Part shown: positions 32,201 to 41,161 of the stretch, one piece after another
How the letters are laid out: each line of letters starts with the position of its first letter
Numbering within the stretch: the stretch's first letter is position 1
Source of the DNA: Candidatus Methanomethylophilaceae archaeon
GTDB lineage: Archaea > Thermoplasmatota > Thermoplasmata > Methanomassiliicoccales > Methanomethylophilaceae
DNA: 50,638 bases
Assembly: GCA_017540825.1 (NCBI GenBank)
Contig: JAFYAH010000002.1
Coordinates: 1-50,638, forward strand
Direction of reading: 5' to 3'
The notes under the pieces: model-generated
The model's database searches: none
What the model saw: the letters and a program-made list of their open reading frames with translations, nothing else
Told to the model about the DNA's origin: nothing
Program-made: the position numbers and the translations under genes

Positions 32201-34917
32201 AGACAATTAAGGACTATAATGTTAATTTCATCAATTGGAATGATGAAATTGTATACAGTGGAACCCATCACATTGGTGATTTGATTGTTGTTCCAAATGT
32301 TTCAAGACAGGGGTATACATTTATAGAATGGAGGTCAGGCAATACATCCTTGCATATCGGATCGAATTATTATGTGGACAGTGACGCATCGTTCAATGCA
32401 GTTTTTGCTGAGAATGTTAGGATAGTGTTCTCTACTGATTCCTTTGATAAAAATTATAAAGCGTATATAGATGACAATGGCACCAGCACAAATACAATTA
32501 ATACATACGTTGGAGCTACAATAAACAAATCATATTTGAATACATATCGTGCTAATTTCACATTCATGGGTTGTTATATAGATGAAAAGTGTACAATACC
32601 ATGGGACTATACTGTTAAAAATGACAATCTTAATGAGTATAACCAGATGTATGTATACATGAAGTGGGATTCCAAATCATACCCACAATACAGCCCTGTT
32701 GCAACATACAAAGATGAACCAGTTCTCATAAGCATATATTCGGATGAGAATGGGAATCAATATTATACTTACATAGTTGGTGTTGCTGAAGATGTACTTT
32801 TGTATGACATTAAACATTTCTTTGCAGCAGAAGGAAACATTATAAGTTTTACTGATTGGTCAACTTCAGAAACAGAGATAACGAATTATGTAGAAGTTAC
32901 AGTAACAGATGGCACAAGTAGCTCTACTACAACTAGCACAATGTCTAACCCCTCATCAACTTTGGATGGAATATCATCTGTACTTGGTGGAATATCGTCT
33001 GTATGTGGTGTATTCGGGGGACCATGGGGAAAAGTAATATCAGCTTCAACTGGAGGAATAGGAGCTATCCTTGGTACGGTTTCGGCTTCGTCACCTACAG
33101 AATATACAACATCTACGGAAGAAAAGATACACAGTATAGCAAATACTACTGGTTATTCCGATGCAAAAAAGTCGGGAACCGGATCGTCAATTTCTTCTCA
33201 GTTCAGTCTTGCGACAGCAAATCCTAATGACATTTTGATGTACGGTGTTTTTGGAAATGTCGAATACATTCAAATTGTCAAAATAGATTCGAAAGGTATT
33301 GTAACTAATCACTATACATATAATCTGTATTCTTCGCATGAATGCTGGAAATCATTTGATTACTATGGCAGTAGTGATGGTGTTGATGAATATCTTAACA
33401 AATATCTTTCAGACAATTCATTGATGAAGAGAAACGATAAAACCAGTGCAGAAATCAAATATGAAATCGACGCAATAATGAAAGAATTGGGGGTGTCTGG
33501 TTCTGGCTCATCTAACAAACCATATTTGCTAAAAGATGCCGAAGATATGAGGGCATTAGGATTACAACCCTGTTCTCATTTCAAATTGGCAAATGACATA
33601 GATATGAGTTACGTGAAGAATTGGATACCTATCTTAATGTTCAATGGCGAGTTAGATGGAAATGGACACACGCTATACTCATTGAACATCACGAAAGATT
33701 ATGGAACTAACTCAACGGGTCTGATTGAAAAAACTGGAAAAACATCCAATATACATGACCTAACGGTTCAATGGTTTCATACGATAATCGATGCCGACAA
33801 GGTATATGCCATAGGCAGCCTTATTGGAGATAATTGGGGGACACTTAGGAATGTTACAGCAAAGAATTGCGTATTTGAATTTACACGTGAATGTGAGGTA
33901 GAAAGATTTGGATATTTGATAGGATCAACTGTCGAAGTATTCGGATGCGATGCAATAGATTGTTATTTCACTGGAGTGACCGATCCCAAAAAACTGGGTG
34001 CTGTAAAGGTCATCGGTCCGAACGATCTCTTGGGCGTTACTATCAATGCTTGTAGCTATGTACTTGTATCAGATTTAGACTTGTCTGATGTTTCTAACTA
34101 TATTTCCTACCATAATTATTCATTTCATGGAACATTGGATGGGAAAGATCATACAATATCAAATCTAAATATCAATGTCGACTATTCTTTGAAAAAAGAA
34201 GACTCGTATGGACAATCATATTCAGGATTGTTTTGGAGCAATCATGGATCGATAAGTAATATTAGATTTGTCAGCCCTAATCTAACTGTTAATAATGGTA
34301 CACATAGTGATTTTACTTCTTTGTTGTGTGGATTTAATGAAGGTACTATAAATAATATAAAAGTCGATAGTCCCTCTGTACATTGCCAATCTCAGAGGTT
34401 CGAATATGCAGGTATTGTTACCGCCCTTAACAAAAGTACAGGAACAGTGTCGAACTGTACTATTAACAACATGAGTGCATATGTCAGTGGTGATTTTGGC
34501 GGAATAGTTGGTATAAACTGGGGAACACTAAGTTCGTGCACAATATCTGGTGGGTACATAGATTGTTATGCCTATTATGGCGGATATAAGAATGTTTACA
34601 TCGGAGGTGTAGTCGGATATACAGCTAATGATGTGAGCTACTGCAATGCATATGATTTGGATCTGTATCTAAATCGTTCATATAGGGATTACATGTGGGA
34701 TAATGATATGTATCCTTTTATGGGGTATGTTGTGGGATATGCATATAAATGCACAGTTAGTTATTGTTATGTGGACAAATATTGTTCAAAAACAAATAAC
34801 GACGTGTATCTAGGGTGGTTTGCAAATAATCACTATTATGGGTACAACGGACAAAATGACGGTATAATAGGGCATTCGAGTGGAGCCAAATTCAAAGAGT
34901 GTAAAAAAGTGAATTAA
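29224..34917 (+). CDS. giant BspA-like LRR surface protein with composite C-terminus
   Basis: 1897 residues from ATG 29224, which has AAGGAG upstream. A signal peptide (ALLILTAVAFALAALPAEDADA) leads into about six LRR modules of some 150 residues, each with DQAFYNN, GFKSFANC, IGGYAFFGCTGLSSI and a closing NLAGKTF segment. About residue 850 onward come InlB-type beta repeats (YTFIEWRSG, ITAHFARTINQY), then a Gly/Ser-rich hydrophobic stretch (SSVLGGISSVCGVFGG), and a C-terminal region with GLUG-like or beta-helix repeats (NDIDMSYVKNWIPI, GELDGNGHTLYSLNI). Base composition changes from GC-rich to AT-rich at about 31390, inside the last LRR module, so the 3' part looks imported. Stop TAA. Confidence 0.88.
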   Translation: MDSKTKAALLILTAVAFALAALPAEDADAASGVCGDNVTWSLANGDLAVTGSGPMSNFEFGKAPWYLDRASIKTLTINGPVTSIGNYAFYGCSSLESLDLPRTTSVGFKAFANCTSLSEANLGGVKEIGGYAFYGCTGLSSITFSDSLSKIGTNAFGTVKFSAGSGSLSPTVSNLAGCQFVGSGSVLSLKADGLSVGEEFVSSGIRYKVTSLSPNQASVTGCLQGTTAIDVPESVLCKGTRFAVVSVDNQAFYNNSKIASIDLGGVKTIGFKAFANCTALRSADIDSVVSIGSYAFFGCTALSHIAFADGLSSVGTSAFSKIKFVAGGTDVIPAAKNLAGKEFSGIGGVLSEVQSTVGVGTTFSSDSVKYEIVSMAPRQVSVAGCESGTSSITIPGSVSYKGSSYSVVSVKDQAFYNNTAIQSVDLGGVESVGFKSFANCAFLETVKMRSVEFIGGYAFFGCTGLSSIEFSNDLKTIGTSAFSKVKFYSGSTELSAKAPNLAGKTFAGSSGFLYLNEAQVSIGTTFKADALICEVISLNPNKVALCGASVGARDIVVPDKVAYGGLEFVVTSVADQAFYNNKVILNVDLGSVETIGFKSFANCVFLETAKLGKVSSIGKYAFFGSTGLSSISFSSGLKAVESSSFGKISFYSDSEIVSATASNLAGKTFVGSGSVLYSKNTGITVGTVFSADGVQYKVISTSPLEVAVAGSALKNIVVPSEVNYADQILAVVSVADQAFYNNKVLESIDLGNVKYVGFKSFANCTSLRNVSLPMVESIGKYAFFGSTGLESIAFSDSLSSIGTSAFTKISFSRESQEITPTAENLAGKTFLGSSGVLMEKSSEIIKSCVITIIVQQEGFGTVTQSRVMVEKGTTVSSEGNNLNLGMTIVKALPSERTAQYTYVFSEWTIPSSIVNGDATITAHFARTINQYHIVWQYENGGIIAEDSLNWGEQPPVRVPARESDSGYAYVFVGWIPEIKVVTEDATYTAVFEKTIKDYNVNFINWNDEIVYSGTHHIGDLIVVPNVSRQGYTFIEWRSGNTSLHIGSNYYVDSDASFNAVFAENVRIVFSTDSFDKNYKAYIDDNGTSTNTINTYVGATINKSYLNTYRANFTFMGCYIDEKCTIPWDYTVKNDNLNEYNQMYVYMKWDSKSYPQYSPVATYKDEPVLISIYSDENGNQYYTYIVGVAEDVLLYDIKHFFAAEGNIISFTDWSTSETEITNYVEVTVTDGTSSSTTTSTMSNPSSTLDGISSVLGGISSVCGVFGGPWGKVISASTGGIGAILGTVSASSPTEYTTSTEEKIHSIANTTGYSDAKKSGTGSSISSQFSLATANPNDILMYGVFGNVEYIQIVKIDSKGIVTNHYTYNLYSSHECWKSFDYYGSSDGVDEYLNKYLSDNSLMKRNDKTSAEIKYEIDAIMKELGVSGSGSSNKPYLLKDAEDMRALGLQPCSHFKLANDIDMSYVKNWIPILMFNGELDGNGHTLYSLNITKDYGTNSTGLIEKTGKTSNIHDLTVQWFHTIIDADKVYAIGSLIGDNWGTLRNVTAKNCVFEFTRECEVERFGYLIGSTVEVFGCDAIDCYFTGVTDPKKLGAVKVIGPNDLLGVTINACSYVLVSDLDLSDVSNYISYHNYSFHGTLDGKDHTISNLNINVDYSLKKEDSYGQSYSGLFWSNHGSISNIRFVSPNLTVNNGTHSDFTSLLCGFNEGTINNIKVDSPSVHCQSQRFEYAGIVTALNKSTGTVSNCTINNMSAYVSGDFGGIVGINWGTLSSCTISGGYIDCYAYYGGYKNVYIGGVVGYTANDVSYCNAYDLDLYLNRSYRDYMWDNDMYPFMGYVVGYAYKCTVSYCYVDKYCSKTNNDVYLGWFANNHYYGYNGQNDGIIGHSSGAKFKECKKVN

Positions 34918-34937
34918 GGAATTGAATAAACATTTTA

Positions 34938-34952
34938 CCCGCGTTATGCGGG
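34938..34952 (+). terminator. hairpin terminator after the surface protein gene
   Basis: CCCGC and GCGGG pair around GTTAT, followed by ATTTTAACTTTATAG. It lies about 20 bases after the stop codon of the LRR protein gene. Confidence 0.5.
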
Positions 34953-34979
34953 GATTTTAACTTTATAGTGCATCTTAGT

Positions 34980-35002
34980 GTGTCTAATCGTACATTAGAC
35001 AC
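34980..35002. repeat. perfect 9-bp inverted repeat
   Basis: GTGTCTAAT at 34980-34988 and ATTAGACAC at 34994-35002 are exact complements around 5 bases. It lies between the LRR gene terminator and the IS element. A second terminator or a protein-binding site is possible. Confidence 0.45.
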
Positions 35003-35123
35003 CCTTGGTTTGAAATTCTCGGTTTTTCTCGTTACATCAAATAATGAGTTCCCACCCTAGCGTACTATAGTTTTGAGCGCCTGAACAGGGGCTGTTTTTC
35101 CTTTCTGGGCCTGAACAGTACAC

Positions 35124-35151
35124 CCTAACCTCGACATGAAATGAGGGTTCT
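35124..35151 (+). repeat. left terminal inverted repeat of the IS
   Basis: These 28 bases are the exact reverse complement of 37122-37149. They begin CCTAACCTCGACATG. Sequence just inside also stays similar (GGGTTCTCTATA against GGGTTCTATTCTA). Confidence 0.9.
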
Positions 35152-35260
35152 CTATAGTACTCGCGCACGTGCGCACGCACGCGAATGGCGATGGCCGGTG
35201 CCGGCCACCGATAGCTGCAGCTAGGGGGCCCCACCGGTGAGTCGCATCCCCAATCGACAG

Positions 35261-37054
35261 TTACGATGCGGATGCCTGAGAAGATGCCGCCGGATACGCG
35301 TCGAGCCCTTTGGGAGCCTTCTTTCTCGCCTCTATGCGCTCGAAAATGCCCGTGGATTCGGGCTTCACGCCGCTCAGAACCACCTGATTGCGGTTGTTAT
35401 CGTCGCGGTAATAGGTTGCTGTCAATTGGGTCAGCATCCTGCATATGGATTTGTTGTCGGGGCGATGGCTCCTGATCGCTCTGATTCCTTTGCGCATGAC
35501 GGCCACCACGTCCGCCGGATACTCGTAGCGTATGGCCGAAAGTACCGCCTCGGCCAGCAGGGCCAGCACCATGCGGCCCGTGATGGAGTCGTCGTCCCAG
35601 ACCCTCATCGGCTTGATGCCCGCAACGTTCTTCAGGGACCTTATCGCATGCTCTATAGCTATCCTCTTGCGGTACTTCTGTATGGCCTCCAACGGTGTCA
35701 AAGGGGCGCTGGATTCCAGATGGAAAAATCCGCAGTAGCGGCCCTTGTACTTCTCGACGAGCGCGGCCTTCTCCTCTTCCGAGTACTCAGTCAGTATCTG
35801 TTGGATGCTCACCTTAACGTCGAAGTCTATGAACTCGTTGGTCTTCACGTCCACGAGGCTCATGGGATCTATCTCGCCGTTCTATAGCGCCCTCGCAGCT
35901 TCCGCCATGCGCTCGACCTTGCGCTCGGCGGCATGTGCCTTGGCATCGGCGAGATAGTCCGCCCTGAAGACGTACTTCGTTCTGCCGGAGGACTCGAACG
36001 TCTCGCACCAGCATACGAGGCCCGGTTCCACCTCGATGGGTTCCTTCTCTTTCGCCAGCTCGAGATCGGCCTTGTTCATGCTCTTCCGGGTCAGGTACTC
36101 ATGCCCCATCCTGTTGATCGCTTCGGTGTTGTACACCGAAGCTCCGCCGTTGTCGAATATCACCCATGACGCGTTCCCGAGGGCCCTGTTGATCTCGAGG
36201 AGCGCGTTCTTCTCGGGCCCTTCTTCTTCATCGTCCTTGGGCTTCTTCTTGCGGCCCTTCCTGGCTTTGCCCCTGCTCAGACTGCTCAGTTCGCGCTCCT
36301 TGCTGCGGAGCCTTATGTTGGACACCAGCTTGTCGGAGATCCGCTCATATGCGTGGAGATCCTCGTGGTCGATAAGCCCCATCATCTCCGGCAGCGATTT
36401 CGCATACTGCTCCTCGTCGCTGACGTTGCCGGCATACTCGTGGATGTAGAACGGTATCCTGCTGTCTTCGAACATGCCCAGCATGAACTCGGCCTGCAAG
36501 CCGTCCGGGTTCTTGTCCCTGGGATATCCCGCCTTGCGGAGGCCGCCCTCGCTGTTGGCGGCTATGGACGAACCGTCGGCATCGACGTCCGTATCCAGTT
36601 CCGGGAACGTCTTCCTCAGCCCCCTGTAAAGTGCGAGGATCACCCCCTCCCTGTTGCGCCCGAGGATCTGCAGAGCGCGGTTCAGGGTCCTCTGCGAGAC
36701 CTCCTCTTTGATTCCGAAGAGCTTGCGGACGCGCGGATCCTTCAGCCACTCGGCGCACGCCGCCATCGAATTGTCCTCGGACAGGGCGAACGACATCAGG
36801 ATGGCGGTAAGCGATGCCATGCCCACGCCCTTCTTCTTGAGCGAGTCCAGGTATTGGCTCAGTCCCAGGCTATCGAAGTAGGCCCTCACCGCATCTATGA
36901 GTCCGATGGGAACTGTTATATTGTTGGCCGACGCCTTGCAGGTGTCGGCCGACACGGTTGCTTTGGTCACAACATGACGACAGTGCTCGGCCGTACACAT
37001 TATTGCCGACGTTACATGCGATCCATGCATGCATCCCCGAAATTGAGGCCGCAT
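35261..37054 (-). CDS. IS4-type DDE transposase with in-frame TAG
   Basis: The first Asp lies in DTDVDADGSSIA and the second in WVIFDNGGASVYN. At 35882-35884 a TAG interrupts the frame (after AARAL). The frame continues NGEIDP, then MSLVDVKTNEF, to TAA at 35261. The catalytic Glu lies after the TAG, in YRKRIAIEHAIRSLK, which fits the IS4-family YREK signature (Y-x2-R-x3-E-x6-K) exactly. A truncated product therefore cannot transpose; readthrough gives 597 residues. No other lesion is visible, and both terminal repeats are perfect, so the element looks recently active. The N-terminal start (37054 or a later ATG) is uncertain. If the host reads TAG as pyrrolysine the enzyme would be complete. 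Confidence 0.88.
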
Positions 37055-37121
37055 ACCCCTGTAGAGGCCTTGTCATATGGTGGCGAATCAATCTCACGCG
37101 TGCACATGCGCGCAATAGAAT

Positions 37122-37149
37122 AGAACCCTCATTTCATGTCGAGGTTAGG
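37122..37149 (-). repeat. right terminal inverted repeat of the IS
   Basis: Exact reverse complement of 35124-35151. It lies upstream of the transposase gene and immediately before the open part of the HEPN gene. Confidence 0.9.
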
Positions 37150-37866
37150 CTCGAGAACACAATACGTTTTGGAAGGCCTCTAGGAAAAAGGAAGGAACGC
37201 TTCATAGAGAACAAGATCAGGTCCATCGAATCCCTCGAGCCGTATCCGGAAGGCAAAGGCATCGAAGGATTGGCCGAAACAACAAGAAAAGCGTTCGAGG
37301 GGATCGACATCTGTATGCAGAGGATCGAGACGGACGATCCTCTCGAATTTCGCAAAACCCACTCGACCTTCATGGACATTGAACAAATGGGTCAGACCCT
37401 CAAAGATATGAACGTATCTGCCAGAAGGCTCAAGAATCTACTGGCTACAGGGAAACCAGAAACGATCATCCCTTCTCTGGTAACCCAGTACAATACGGTA
37501 TTCGAGAACTGGTACAAACCCGTATACGGCATCATACAGGAAATCCTGAAAGACAGCATCGAAGATAGGAAAGAACGCAACGAACGCATAGAGGAGATCT
37601 TGTCTATCGAAAGGACCCATTTGTGCAAGGACGGGGTCAAATCGGACCTCAGATGCATCAGGAACGCCATATCGCATCCTCGTGGATGTGACTGTTATGA
37701 TCACTACCACTTCGAGTTCGAAGACGGATCGTCCCAAGAAATGAGCATCGAAGAATTCCACAGGACGCTCGCCCTTATGACCAATAAAACAACGCTGGTA
37801 TGGCGCTCTCTGGACGTGTTCCTGGACTTCAGGATGTACCATCTCCTGTTCGAGAGGACTGCTTAA
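37150..37866 (+). CDS. HEPN-domain protein, 5' end cut by the IS
   Basis: The open frame runs in from the IS without a start codon of its own; the first in-frame candidates after the IS are TTG 37270 and ATG 37315, so the N-terminus is probably lost. The sequence is mostly helical. CIRNAISHP contains R-N-x3-H, the active-site motif of HEPN ribonucleases, near the C-terminus. HEPN proteins often act as toxins or anti-phage RNases that cut tRNA or mRNA. A long helical stretch before it (IIQEILKDSIEDRKERNERIEEIL) is typical. The ATPase and nuclease-like genes 140 bases downstream may be its partners. No named family recognised. Stop TAA. Confidence 0.65.
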   Translation, partial: LENTIRFGRPLGKRKERFIENKIRSIESLEPYPEGKGIEGLAETTRKAFEGIDICMQRIETDDPLEFRKTHSTFMDIEQMGQTLKDMNVSARRLKNLLATGKPETIIPSLVTQYNTVFENWYKPVYGIIQEILKDSIEDRKERNERIEEILSIERTHLCKDGVKSDLRCIRNAISHPRGCDCYDHYHFEFEDGSSQEMSIEEFHRTLALMTNKTTLVWRSLDVFLDFRMYHLLFERTA

Positions 37867-38006
37867 TAAGGGGCACCTTCACCATATCGATGCCCCGTAC
37901 CGATTCGAATGCTCAAATCGTCTTGATAACGATCTGCCCTTAGAACTGATGGAACCTGTTCGTCACCTACAAATACGGCCCAATCCATCTTTCGAGTGTT
38001 GAGAAG

Positions 38007-39182
38007 ATGCGCTTGGAACTCCATAACGTCGGCTGCATTGGGGATGCGGACATCCGCCTGGACGGCATCACGGTGCTGACCGGCTACAACTCCACCGGCA
38101 AGAGCACAGTCCTCAAAGCCGCCTACGCCCTCCTGTCCTCGCAGCACGATGTGCGGAAGCGCGTAACGGACGACATAGAAGACAGAGTGTACATGGCTCA
38201 ACACATCGATGGCCGTTTCTCCGAGTCCGAAGAGCCCTCGGGCACGCTCCTACAGCGCCTCTCAGATGTCCTTTCCAAGAAAGAGCCCGAAAGGAAACTC
38301 CCGGCTCCCTACCTAAAAAAGCTCAGCCTCATGAAAGATTACCTCGAAGGCAAAACAAAGACCTCCGTCTTCAGCAGGCAATACCTTCTGGACTGTGTGG
38401 AAAAAGAATTCGACGGCCAGATGTTCACAATAGGATCAGAAGGAGGATTCGCACGCATAACACTCGACGACAAAACTGTCATATCCATCGATGCCGAGAT
38501 GAATGTAGACGTAGTAGATGATGTGGAAACACCATCCGTCTCCTATGTGGACACTCCCCTCGTCCTGGATGATGGATCGCCGTTCATGATCTCGTACGAT
38601 ATTATGCAGTGTGATCACCGGTCGGACATCGCAGAGAAGCTGTTTCGCAGCAATAATGCCACCAGCGTGTTCGACAGGATCGCATCCGAAGAATCTGTAT
38701 CCAAACTGGATTCCATCGTCTCCAGAGCCCTTCCGGGGACATTGAGATTCACCAACAAGGGCCTCGTATACGACTCCGAGGAAGCGAAAGGCGTCAAGGC
38801 GTCCAACCTGGCGTCCGGCATGAAGGTCTTCGCCATAATCCGCATCCTGGTTAAGAAGGGACACCTCAGGGAGGGGGACGTGCTGCTGATCGACGAGCCG
38901 GAGATCCACCTGCATCCGGAATGGCAACACGTCCTGGCCGAGCTGCTGGTATCCATGAGCAAAGAGCTGGGCGTCAGGATACTGATGACCACCCACAGCC
39001 CCCAGTTCCTGATGTCTATAGAGGGCTATTCTAGCCAGGAAGATGTAGACGCACGCTTCTATCAAGCGGTCGACAGCGGAAAGAGGACATTCAGGGATGT
39101 CACGGACGACCTGGAAGCTGTATATCGCAGCATGACGCAGCCGCTGATCGAAGCCGACGACATGAGGCATGGCGATGAATAA
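38007..39182 (+). CDS. AAA_21-type (SMC/OLD-like) ATPase
   Basis: 391 residues with the ABC/SMC-like ATPase layout: Walker A GYNSTGKSTVLKAAYALL (near residue 27), a variable insert of about 200 residues, signature KASNLASGMKVFAII, Walker B VLLIDEPEIHLHPEWQ and the switch His MTTHSPQFLMS. These ATPases work with a nuclease or other effector in defence systems of the OLD, Gabija or PARIS kind. The next gene overlaps by 14 bases and carries an ExK nuclease-like motif, so they form a two-gene unit. Stop TAA. Confidence 0.88.
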   Translation: MRLELHNVGCIGDADIRLDGITVLTGYNSTGKSTVLKAAYALLSSQHDVRKRVTDDIEDRVYMAQHIDGRFSESEEPSGTLLQRLSDVLSKKEPERKLPAPYLKKLSLMKDYLEGKTKTSVFSRQYLLDCVEKEFDGQMFTIGSEGGFARITLDDKTVISIDAEMNVDVVDDVETPSVSYVDTPLVLDDGSPFMISYDIMQCDHRSDIAEKLFRSNNATSVFDRIASEESVSKLDSIVSRALPGTLRFTNKGLVYDSEEAKGVKASNLASGMKVFAIIRILVKKGHLREGDVLLIDEPEIHLHPEWQHVLAELLVSMSKELGVRILMTTHSPQFLMSIEGYSSQEDVDARFYQAVDSGKRTFRDVTDDLEAVYRSMTQPLIEADDMRHGDE

Positions 39183-39939
39183 AGGAGGGAAGCTGTCGGA
39201 CCTTCAGGACTTCGTCTGCAGCATGGATGAGATGAAAGGCGACCTGGAGATCCATCCGATGGCAGAAGCAGTGAATTTCGACGGCCTGGTGGAATCATGC
39301 TTCAAGAAGATGCGGCCATCATCGGCAGACTGCATGTTCCTGTCCGATGGAAAGACCGTATATCTGGAATTCAAGACATGGCCGTACAGCCCCGAATCCG
39401 GATCTGACGAGACGGATCCTTTTGACTTCGGAAGCGACCCCTGTGGGAGACTTCAAACGGAATACCAGCGCATGAAGCACGATCAGAAGATTAAAGAACA
39501 GGAGTGGAGCGTCTGCAAGAAGCTCACGGACACTGCAATGATACATCGCTGTTTCATGAGCCAGCTTAACCCCCTGCCTGCGGAATCCGAGTTCTGGCTG
39601 GTCGACGACAGGCCTTCGGAAGTCAATGTCAGCATCATGGCCAACAGATCCGGACTCGATCACATACCGAGCTATCTCCGCCGGTATCTGCACAGATACG
39701 AGGGGGAATAGTTCTACTTCGACTGCATCAGATACTACAGCCCCGGCGAATTCATGAGATGGCTGAAAGAGAACGAGAAGACGATAGCGATCCCATGCAC
39801 AGGCCAGAGCCGATGCAGGCCTAACACGGGGCCAGTGGACCGGACAAAGAACCTGGTGTATGCAACAGCCGCGAAAGGCCTGGTCCCGAAGACGGGTTCC
39901 AAACTACCGGCCGGGCATGCTGGCGATGGAACACTATAG
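39169..39939 (+). CDS. PD-(D/E)XK-like partner of the ATPase, with in-frame TAG
   Basis: ATG 39169 overlaps the ATPase stop. Residues 1-180 contain CMFLSDGKTVYLEFKTW, whose later E-x-K resembles the PD-(D/E)xK nuclease core. At 39709-39711 the frame meets TAG (after HRYEGE), then continues in protein-like sequence (FYFDCIRYYSPGEFMRWLKENE) before becoming Pro/Arg-rich and meeting another TAG at 39937-39939. The first 30 codons after the TAG look genuinely coding; the rest may not be. Its function as an effector nuclease is inferred from motif and context only. Confidence 0.55.
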
Positions 39940-40698
39940 TCTTACCTATGCTTTGAATACTCTTCGGGTCGAAAAGCGTCCGATATGACGCAAGAAGGCG
40001 CCGATGCATCCATGGCGCCTGTGTCCTATGCCGCAACCTCGACAGTCATCCTGTTCGATGGTGTTAAATCGCAGGACACACATGCGATACCTGGACACCT
40101 TGGCCGGCCCCGAAGGGCCGTAAGGCGTTTCACCTCCTTGACAGGAGGCCGATGATGCCAACAATGAGTTGGAGCAACATCAGGACCAGGGACAGTTTTG
40201 CAGTCAGGCCCTGGTCCTTCTCGTCTTCCAGGATTACACCTCCTCAAAGATTCTCAGGACGGGGTCCAGCACACATGGAAGCCCTGCATGCCGGACTTCC
40301 ACCCTGGCGACGATTGATTCGGCACCCTGGTATATGATGGTTCTGCGCGCAATTCGCTCGACCGACGGCTCGGATATGGAGGGCCCCTGGTTCTGAATGC
40401 GAGCGATCGAATCCGGATCGACCGTGCCATGATTCCACCGTTATAGAATATGTGATTCTATGGTATCTGGACAAGCGCTCTTCAAGAGAACAGCAATACA
40501 CAGCAAAGAGGAAACAGACCTTCCGACAGCCAGGGTGAACCATGATAAGAGATAGACTATAGTCTCCACATGATGAAAGAATCTGCCGAGGCCGTCGCAA
40601 TTCTGCTTTTCATAAAACTATAGTATTACCATGGCCGAACAAAACATCAGCAGGAGCAATATGCTAAGCATGAGCCGGAGCGAATAGAGCGAAATCCG
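39940..40698. other. gene-poor stretch with degenerate coding traces
   Basis: No intact gene is seen. On the minus strand a coding-like frame at 40234-40421 (SVERIARRTIIYQG, then VARVEVRHAGLPCVLD and VLRIFEEV) ends in TAA but lacks an in-frame start; ATG 40430 is one base out of frame, which suggests a frameshift. ACTATAGT palindromes occur at 39933-39940, 40556-40563 and 40617-40624. The stretch looks like decaying accessory DNA. Confidence 0.4.
40130..40231 (-). CDS. possible 33-residue membrane peptide
   Basis: A GAGGTG ribosome site near 40239-40245 is followed by CTG 40231 and 33 codons: a charged start (LEDEKDQGLTAK) and one hydrophobic helix (LVLMLLQLIVGIIGLL) ending in SRR, then TGA. 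The start would have to be CTG, so it is either an unusual start or a decayed ATG. Single-helix peptides of this size resemble small toxins or accessory membrane proteins. Weakly supported. Confidence 0.25.
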   Translation of the reverse strand: MEDEKDQGLTAKLSLVLMLLQLIVGIIGLLSRR

Positions 40699-40949
40699 TC
40701 AGACCTTTCCCCGCCTCTTCAAAAGATGATCCCAGAAATCCGCGATATTCATGCCAGCAAGCTCCTATGCCCTCTCCAAGCTCGCCTTCCTCCCCAAATA
40801 AATACGGGTCGCGATCCCAACCCTGCGTCTGAGAAGGTCGTCCTTCACCTCCGACATAGAGAGGTGTTCACAGCCGATGCTGTCCAAATCGTCTAATAAA
40901 CCGATAGCAACAGCTCGTCCTCGTCCAGGCCTGCCAGATACCTGCTCAT
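40699..40949 (-). pseudogene. remnant of a UPF0175-type antitoxin-like gene
   Basis: ATG 40949 starts MSRYLAGLDEDELLLSVY, then a frameshift near 40893 leads into GCEHLSMSEVKDDLLRRR and YLGRKASLERA, a TAG at 40765-40767, and ELAGMNIADFWDHLLKRRGK, ending in TGA at 40699. The pattern, with the small helix-turn-helix around ELAGM, is that of UPF0175 proteins, often antitoxin-like. With both a frameshift and a TAG it is probably dead. Confidence 0.6.
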
Positions 40950-41161
40950 CCTGCCTATTCTGAAGCCAGCATACCCGGATAGGGTCTGATCCTGGTCGTC
41001 TCCTTCGCCGCATCAGACGATGTGCTGCGGGGCCCCTCTTTTCCACGGGACAGCCCGTATCGTTCGGACCCCTCTTCTTCTCATCGACAGGACAGTCGTA
41101 TAGACCGAATTTGTAAGAGAACTGAGACCCTCATGCGAATACAATATAGTCTAAAAGTGAT

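Larger units (their letters stand above)
35124..37149 (-). mobile_element. IS4-superfamily insertion sequence
   Basis: A 2026-bp unit bounded by perfect 28-bp inverted repeats (35124-35151 and 37122-37149), carrying one transposase gene with an in-frame TAG. The outer flanks (GTACAC on the left, CTCGAG on the right) do not form a target duplication, so one flank may have been rearranged after insertion. The right end cuts directly into the coding frame of a HEPN-domain gene. Confidence 0.88.

Noticed and set aside
35118-37155. Target-site duplication around the IS
   Set aside because: The flanks GTACAC and CTCGAG do not match, even allowing small shifts of the ends.
37900-37930. Possible tRNA T-arm (GATTCGAAT)
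   Set aside because: No acceptor, D-arm or anticodon arm can be folded around it.
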